A stretch of DNA of 16,361 nucleotides, taken from NCBI GenBank assembly GCA_047459075.1, contig VSCH01000063.1, forward strand, positions 1 through 16,361. The letters are read 5' to 3'. Under the pieces are notes generated by a model. It searched no databases and was not told the origin of the DNA. It saw nothing but the letters and a program-made list of their open reading frames with translations. Of this stretch, positions 12,799 to 16,361 are shown in pieces. How positions within the stretch are numbered: position 1 is the first letter of the stretch; each line of letters starts with the position of its first letter. The position numbers and the translations under genes were made by a program. The stretch comes from ZC4RG19 sp017577565 (GTDB lineage Bacteria > Actinomycetota > Acidimicrobiia > Acidimicrobiales > VFJN01).

Positions 12799-13917
12799 TC
12801 ACCGGTAGGGGGCGGCGTAGAGCAGGCCACCCTCGGTCCACAGGGCGTTGGGCCCGCGCTCCAGGCCGAGCGGCGTGTCGGGCCCGACCGTGCGCTCGTA
12901 GATCTCGCCGTAGTTGCCGACCTGGCTGATGACGTCGACGGCGAAGTCGGGCTCGAGGCCGAGGCCGGGGTCGAACGGCGCGGCGTCGCCCTCGCCGTCC
13001 TCGCTCGGGATCGGCTGGCCGAGGAACCGCAGGACGTCGAGGTTGTCGCTGCTGCGCATCTCCTCGACGTTCTCGCTGGTGATGCCGAACTCCTCGGCCT
13101 GGATCGTGGCGATGATCGTCCAGTTGACGGCGTCGGCCCACTCGTCGTCGCCGTCGCGGACCACCGGGCCGAGCGGCTCCTTCGAGAACGTCTCGTCGAG
13201 GATGGTGAGCGCCTCGGGGCCGCCCGCGCTCTCCGGGAAGGTCGAGCGCACGCCCGCGAGCTGCGACTTGTCCGAGGTCCAGCCCTGGCACTGCCCGGCG
13301 GTGAAGGCCTCCTGGATCTGGTCGGCCTCGGTGAAGGTCAGCGGCTCGTAGTCGATGCCGGCCTGGGCCGCGGCCGTGGCCAGGTTCAGCTCGGTCGTGG
13401 TGCCGGACAGGACGCAGATGGTGGTGCCGTCCATGTCGGCGATCGAGGTGTAGCCCGAGTCGGCCCGCACCATCATCCCCTGGCCGTCGTAGAACGTCGT
13501 CTCGAGGAAGCGGGCGTTCTCGGCGCCGTCCCGGCTCGCGGTCCACGTCGTGTTGCGGATGAGCACGTCGATGTCGCCCGCGTCGAGCGCGGTGAACCGC
13601 GTCTCGGTGTCGAGCGAGACGTACTCGACGGCCTCGGCGTCGCCGAGGATCCCCGCCGCCACGACCTTGCAGAACTCGATGTCGAAGCCGGAGTACTCGC
13701 CGGACTCGTCGACGAGGCCGAACCCGGGGACCGTCTCGTTGACGCCGCAGCGCAGGACGCCCCGGTCGCGCACCTCGTCGAGCAGGCTGCCGCCGCCTCC
13801 GCCGCCTCCGCTCCCGGCGGCCTCGTCGTCGTTCGAGTCGTCGCTGCAGGCCGCTGCGGCGAGGCCGAGCGCCAGCAGCACCCCGCCGAGCCTCCACAGA
13901 CGTGATCGTCGGTGCAT
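12799..13917 (-). CDS. aapJ: Amino acid ABC transporter substrate-binding lipoprotein, AapJ-like
   Basis: A 372-residue lipoprotein. The basic N-terminus MHRRSRLWR, hydrophobic core and lipobox LAAAAC with C24 predict lipid anchoring outside the membrane. A Ser/Asp-rich and poly-Gly spacer (25-43) follows. The SBP_bac_3 fold starts near residue 45. RCGVNETVPGFG, GFDIEFCKVVAAGILGD, RFTALDAGDIDVLIRNTTWTASRD, FYDGQGMMV and CQGWTSDKSQLAG are hallmark AapJ segments; RNTTWT and the Arg/Asp of TASRD are ligand-pocket positions in this family. It is the first gene of the transporter operon. AAGGGGG (13928..13922), 4 bases from the ATG, fixes the start. The -10 element TAGGGT at 14014..14009 gives a leader of about 85 nt. 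Confidence 0.93.
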   Translation of the reverse strand: MHRRSRLWRLGGVLLALGLAAAACSDDSNDDEAAGSGGGGGGGSLLDEVRDRGVLRCGVNETVPGFGLVDESGEYSGFDIEFCKVVAAGILGDAEAVEYVSLDTETRFTALDAGDIDVLIRNTTWTASRDGAENARFLETTFYDGQGMMVRADSGYTSIADMDGTTICVLSGTTTELNLATAAAQAGIDYEPLTFTEADQIQEAFTAGQCQGWTSDKSQLAGVRSTFPESAGGPEALTILDETFSKEPLGPVVRDGDDEWADAVNWTIIATIQAEEFGITSENVEEMRSSDNLDVLRFLGQPIPSEDGEGDAAPFDPGLGLEPDFAVDVISQVGNYGEIYERTVGPDTPLGLERGPNALWTEGGLLYAAPYR

Positions 13918-13928
13918 GGATCCCCCTT

Positions 13929-13944
13929 GTCGGCGGCCGCCGAC
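13929..13944. promoter_or_regulatory. 16-bp perfect palindrome beside the Shine-Dalgarno sequence of the binding-protein gene
   Basis: GTCGGCGGCCGCCGAC directly precedes AAGGGGG (13928..13922). It lies in the leader, not the promoter, so it would act as an RNA hairpin or as a roadblock operator. Chance symmetry in GC-rich DNA is possible. Confidence 0.35.
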
Positions 13945-14008
13945 GCCGCCGCCCCCGCCCCCTCACCCTGCGCAGCGCCGGCGTCACGACCTGGCTGTCA
14001 GCGCTCGG

Positions 14009-14014
14009 ACCCTA
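14009..14014 (-). promoter_or_regulatory. -10 element TAGGGT of the amino acid transporter operon
   Basis: Minus-strand TAGGGT is the only good -10 hexamer in the 173-base gap after the PhoH gene. It gives a start near 14002. The rest of the gap (13945-14090) shows no other recognised element and no clear terminator for the PhoH gene. Confidence 0.45.
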
Positions 14015-14090
14015 TCGACCGCCGGTGCACCGTTGCCGGGGATGTGTGTTTCGATCGCGCTACGGTGTCACCGCCCGCTGCGCGAACTGC

Positions 14091-15398
14091 TCACGAGGGC
14101 CCGGCGCCGTCCAGCACCTGGGTCACCAGCGCCGCCACGGGGCTGCGCTCGGCCCGGGTCAGCGACACGTGGCCGAACAGCGGGTGCCCCTTCAGGCTCT
14201 CGATGACCGACGCGATGCCGTCGTGCCGGCCGACCCGGAGGTTGTCGCGCTGGGCGACGTCGTGGGTCAGCACGACCCGGCTGCCCTGGCCGAGGCGGCT
14301 GAGGGCGGTCAGCAGCACCGTGCGCTCGAGGTTCTGGGCCTCGTCGATGACGACGAAGCACCCCGTCAGGCTCCGGCCCCGGATGTGGGTGAGCGGCAGC
14401 ACCTCGAGGACGCCCCGGTCGACGATCTCGTCGATGACGTCCTGGCCCGCGATGGCCTCGAGCGCGTCGGTGACCGCCGCGCCCCACGGCTGCATCTTCT
14501 CGGTCTCCGAGCCCGGCAGGTAGCCGAGGTCCTGCCCGCCCACCGGGAACAGGGGGCGGAACACGATGACCCGGTGGTGCGTGCGCTGCTCGAGCACGGC
14601 GTCGAGCCCGGCCGCCAGGGCCAGCACGCTCTTGCCGGTCCCGGCCGGCCCACCGAGGCTGACGATGCCGACGTCGTGGTCGGCCAGCAGGTCGATGGCC
14701 ACCCGCTGCTCGGCCGAGCGGCCCCGCACCTCGAACAGCGCCCGGTCGCTGCGGACCAGGTGCACCCGCTTGTCGTCCCGCAGCCGGCCGAGCGCCGACT
14801 GCGTGCCGGCGTGGAGCACGACCCCGGCGTTGCAGGGCAGCTCCCGGGCCTCGGGCACGTCGACCACGTGCTCGGCGAACAGCTCGTCGATGGTCGCCCC
14901 GTCCACGTCGAGCTCGGCCATGCCCGACCAGTTGGTGTCCCGGGCCTGCTCGTTGCGGTACTCGTCGGCGTCGAGCCCGACGATCGAGGCCTTGAGGCGC
15001 AGGGGCAGGTCCTTGGTCACGATCGTGACGGCGCGGCCCTCGGCCGCCAGGTTGCGCCCGACGGCCAGGATGCGGTGGTCGTTCGAGTCGGCCGACAGCG
15101 CCGCCGGGAGGCTGCCGAGGCCGCTGTGGTTCACCTCGACCCGGATCGTGCCGCCGGCGTCGTTGGCCGGCATGGGCCGCAGCAGCGACCCGTGCCGGAC
15201 CCGCAGCGCCTCCAGCTCGCGCAGCACCTCGCGCGCCGCCCAGCCCAGCTCCGGGTGGTGGCGCTTGGCCTCCAGCTCGGTCAGCACGACGAGCGGGACC
15301 ACCACCTCGTGCTCGGCGAAGCGCCCGAGCGCCCGGGGGTCCGACAGCAGGACCGAGGTGTCGAGGACGTAGACGCGCGCGTCCGGTGGGTGGGTCAC
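14091..15398 (-). CDS. PIN domain-PhoH ATPase fusion (PhoH2-type)
   Basis: A 435-residue cytoplasmic protein joining two domains. The N-terminal PIN nuclease (about 8-140) begins VYVLDTSVLLSDP and keeps the acidic metal ligands D13, E41, D107 (SNDHRIL) and D130 (TKDLPLR). The C-terminal PhoH P-loop ATPase (about 220-430) has Walker A GGPAGTGKS with K256, GYLPGSETEKM near 292-302, and Walker B VVIDEAQN with D352/E353. PhoH2 proteins of mycobacteria are described as ATP-dependent RNA helicases with sequence-specific ribonuclease activity, and both active sites look intact here. The start is GTG 15398, with a GGGGG run 5 bases before as a weak ribosome site. It follows lutC by 39 bases and may be read from the lut promoter. 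Confidence 0.92.
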   Translation of the reverse strand: MTHPPDARVYVLDTSVLLSDPRALGRFAEHEVVVPLVVLTELEAKRHHPELGWAAREVLRELEALRVRHGSLLRPMPANDAGGTIRVEVNHSGLGSLPAALSADSNDHRILAVGRNLAAEGRAVTIVTKDLPLRLKASIVGLDADEYRNEQARDTNWSGMAELDVDGATIDELFAEHVVDVPEARELPCNAGVVLHAGTQSALGRLRDDKRVHLVRSDRALFEVRGRSAEQRVAIDLLADHDVGIVSLGGPAGTGKSVLALAAGLDAVLEQRTHHRVIVFRPLFPVGGQDLGYLPGSETEKMQPWGAAVTDALEAIAGQDVIDEIVDRGVLEVLPLTHIRGRSLTGCFVVIDEAQNLERTVLLTALSRLGQGSRVVLTHDVAQRDNLRVGRHDGIASVIESLKGHPLFGHVSLTRAERSPVAALVTQVLDGAGPS

Positions 15399-15418
15399 CG
15401 CTACCCCCAGGTGTGCCG

Positions 15419-15435
15419 GGCCGTCGACGACGGCC
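15419..15435. promoter_or_regulatory. 17-bp palindrome between lutC and the PIN-PhoH gene
   Basis: GGCCGTCGACGACGGCC has 7-bp arms (GGCCGTC/GACGGCC) around GAC. It occupies nearly half of the 39-base gap. It could be an attenuator hairpin or an operator; no T-tract follows on either strand. Confidence 0.4.
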
Positions 15436-15437
15436 AG

Positions 15438-16181
15438 TCAAGCGCGCGCCCCGCCGTCGCGGGTGGATGCGGGCCCGGGGCCGTCGAGGACGAGCACGAC
15501 GTGGAGCGCGGTGGGGCCGTGGGCCCCCAGCGTCAGCAGCTGCTCGATGTCGCCGGTGCGGCTGGGGCCGGTGACCAGCACCAGCGACGGCGGCAGCCCG
15601 CCGCCGGGGTCGCCGAGGTGGCGCAGCACGTCGGCCGGCGTCGGGTGGAGGGCGGCGACCTGGACGACGCACAGGTGCACCGGCGGCAGCAGCGACGCCG
15701 TGCGCCCGCCGGCCCGGCGGCTGTCGAGGACGACCGAGCCGGTGGCGGCCACGGCCGCGGCGGCGCCGGTGACCCCGAGCGCGGCTCGGGCGGCGGCCTC
15801 GACGGTGAACGGCTCGACCGCCACGCCCCGGTCGGCGAGCCGCCGGGCGACGCCCTCGGCCCCGGGCTCGGCGGTGGCGACGACCGGGCGCCCGCCGAGC
15901 TCGTCCACCAGCCGGTCGAGCAGGTCGTCGGGGACGTCGCCCTCGACGACGTGGCAGGTGCCGTCGGCCTCGGCCACCGCCCGGGCGAACGTGCCCACCA
16001 GGTCGTCGGGGTCGAGGTTGCGGTAGGCGGGGCGGGGGACGGCGGCGCCGGCGAGCGGCGCCGGCGGCGGGTGGACCGGGTTGGCGGGGACGCCCCCGGC
16101 CAGGCGCCGGCGCGCGGGCGCCAGGAACGCCGTCCGGTCGCCGGCCTCGCGCCCCGTGCCGGCCGGGCGCGGACCGTCCAT
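15438..16181 (-). CDS. lutC: LutC/YkgG-family lactate utilization protein
   Basis: A 247-residue LUD-domain protein. The body runs from DLVGTFARAVAEADGTCHVVEGD (near 65) through TGAAAAVAATGSVVLDSRRAGGRTASLLPPVHLCVV to LVTGPSRTGDIEQLLTLGAHGPTALHVVLV. The ATGSVVLDS, LLPPVH and GPSRTGDIE blocks are typical of LutC. LutABC oxidises L-lactate to pyruvate using iron-sulfur subunits LutA and LutB; LutC is the cluster-free partner. The N-terminal 50 residues (RTAFLAPARRRLAG then a Pro/Ala stretch) are poorly conserved. The start is ATG 16181, overlapping the upstream lutB stop by one base (TGATG). The in-frame upstream extension is a shadow of lutB and was rejected. Confidence 0.9.
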   Translation of the reverse strand: MDGPRPAGTGREAGDRTAFLAPARRRLAGGVPANPVHPPPAPLAGAAVPRPAYRNLDPDDLVGTFARAVAEADGTCHVVEGDVPDDLLDRLVDELGGRPVVATAEPGAEGVARRLADRGVAVEPFTVEAAARAALGVTGAAAAVAATGSVVLDSRRAGGRTASLLPPVHLCVVQVAALHPTPADVLRHLGDPGGGLPPSLVLVTGPSRTGDIEQLLTLGAHGPTALHVVLVLDGPGPASTRDGGARA

Positions 16182-16361
16182 CACAGCCCCCGGCGCCAGC
16201 GGTCGCGGAAGCGCTCGCCGGCGGGTCGCGGCACCGTGCGCCCGGCCGCCCAGCCCCGCGCCACCGGCAGGCGGCCGGCCAGCGGCGCGGCCCAGCGCCC
16301 CCAGGTGGCGGCCCGGGTGGTCGCGGCGTAGCGGCGGGGGTCGGACCAGGCGGCCGACCAC
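16181..16361 (-). CDS. lutB: LutB-like iron-sulfur protein, C-terminal end only
   Basis: The last 59 residues of a minus-strand gene cut by the right edge. They begin WSDPRRYAATTRAATW and end GERFRDRWRRGL. This basic, Trp- and Arg-rich tail, with W-S-x-P-x-x-Y then a P-A-x-x-x-F-R-x-R-W ending, resembles the C-terminus of LutB-type ferredoxin-containing proteins, which follows the two 4Fe-4S domains. The one-base overlap with lutC supports the call. The cluster motifs and any lutA lie outside the window. Confidence 0.7.
   Translation of the reverse strand, partial: WSAAWSDPRRYAATTRAATWGRWAAPLAGRLPVARGWAAGRTVPRPAGERFRDRWRRGL

Noticed and set aside
11626..13905. Long plus-strand open frame (759 codons)
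   Set aside because: Antisense to the permease and binding-protein genes; composition is that of a shadow.
13902..16331. Long plus-strand open frame (809 codons)
   Set aside because: Antisense to the PIN-PhoH, lutC and lutB genes, all of which have clear domain motifs.
1..16361. CRISPR arrays, insertion sequences, tRNA or rRNA genes, prophage or toxin-antitoxin pairs
   Set aside because: No spaced direct repeats, transposase motifs, terminal inverted repeats or tRNA-like cloverleaf were seen. The PIN domain is fused to PhoH rather than paired with an antitoxin.

Overview
This is a very GC-rich window of ordinary bacterial chromosome. It shows no mobile element, no CRISPR array, no tRNA or rRNA, and dense single-strand coding on both strands. 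The gene content is a resuscitation-promoting-factor-type muralytic enzyme, a PIN-PhoH fusion protein, LutB/LutC, an Aap-type amino acid transporter, and an MFE-2-like dehydrogenase with a CaiB/BaiF enzyme. Together with promoters reduced to a TAnnnT -10 element a few bases before the start codon, this points to a high-GC actinobacterium. The class Acidimicrobiia is my best guess, but that placement is inference.

Layout. A cut conserved hypothetical gene (minus, 1-410) diverges from a polytopic GT-C-like membrane protein (504-2144) followed by a small unknown helical protein (2156-2614). Two hairpins at 2640-2692 close that block. Next come a short-chain dehydrogenase of the (3R)-hydroxyacyl-CoA type (2794-3705) and a SAM methyltransferase (3733-4566). 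A strong bidirectional hairpin separates the methyltransferase from a convergent Rpf-like cell-wall hydrolase (minus, 4668-5333). A 300-base divergent intergenic region holds the long, apparently structured 5' leader of the Rpf gene and the promoter of a CaiB/BaiF family gene (5634-6872). Downstream lie a secreted TIM-barrel glycoside-hydrolase-like protein (6919-7902) and then a long run of minus-strand genes.

Read in the minus direction from the right edge, that run is lutB (cut), lutC, the PIN-PhoH gene, an amino acid ABC operon (binding lipoprotein, two large permeases, ATPase; overlapping by 1-4 bases after the first gap), a DEDDy exonuclease-like protein and an unknown protein.

The most interesting signals are regulatory. 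(1) The dehydrogenase and the CaiB/BaiF gene lie 2.8 kb apart but share a 19-bp palindrome in their promoters, so they look like one small regulon for acyl-CoA metabolism, with the regulator outside the window. (2) The Rpf gene has a leader of about 180 nt with a 7-bp hairpin, an adjacent GNRA-capped hairpin, a possible pseudoknot and an anti-Shine-Dalgarno pairing, which makes it a riboswitch-like candidate. (3) Genes without a Shine-Dalgarno sequence carry a TAGSGT-like -10 element 6-9 bases before the start codon, which implies leaderless mRNAs; this decides several start codons.
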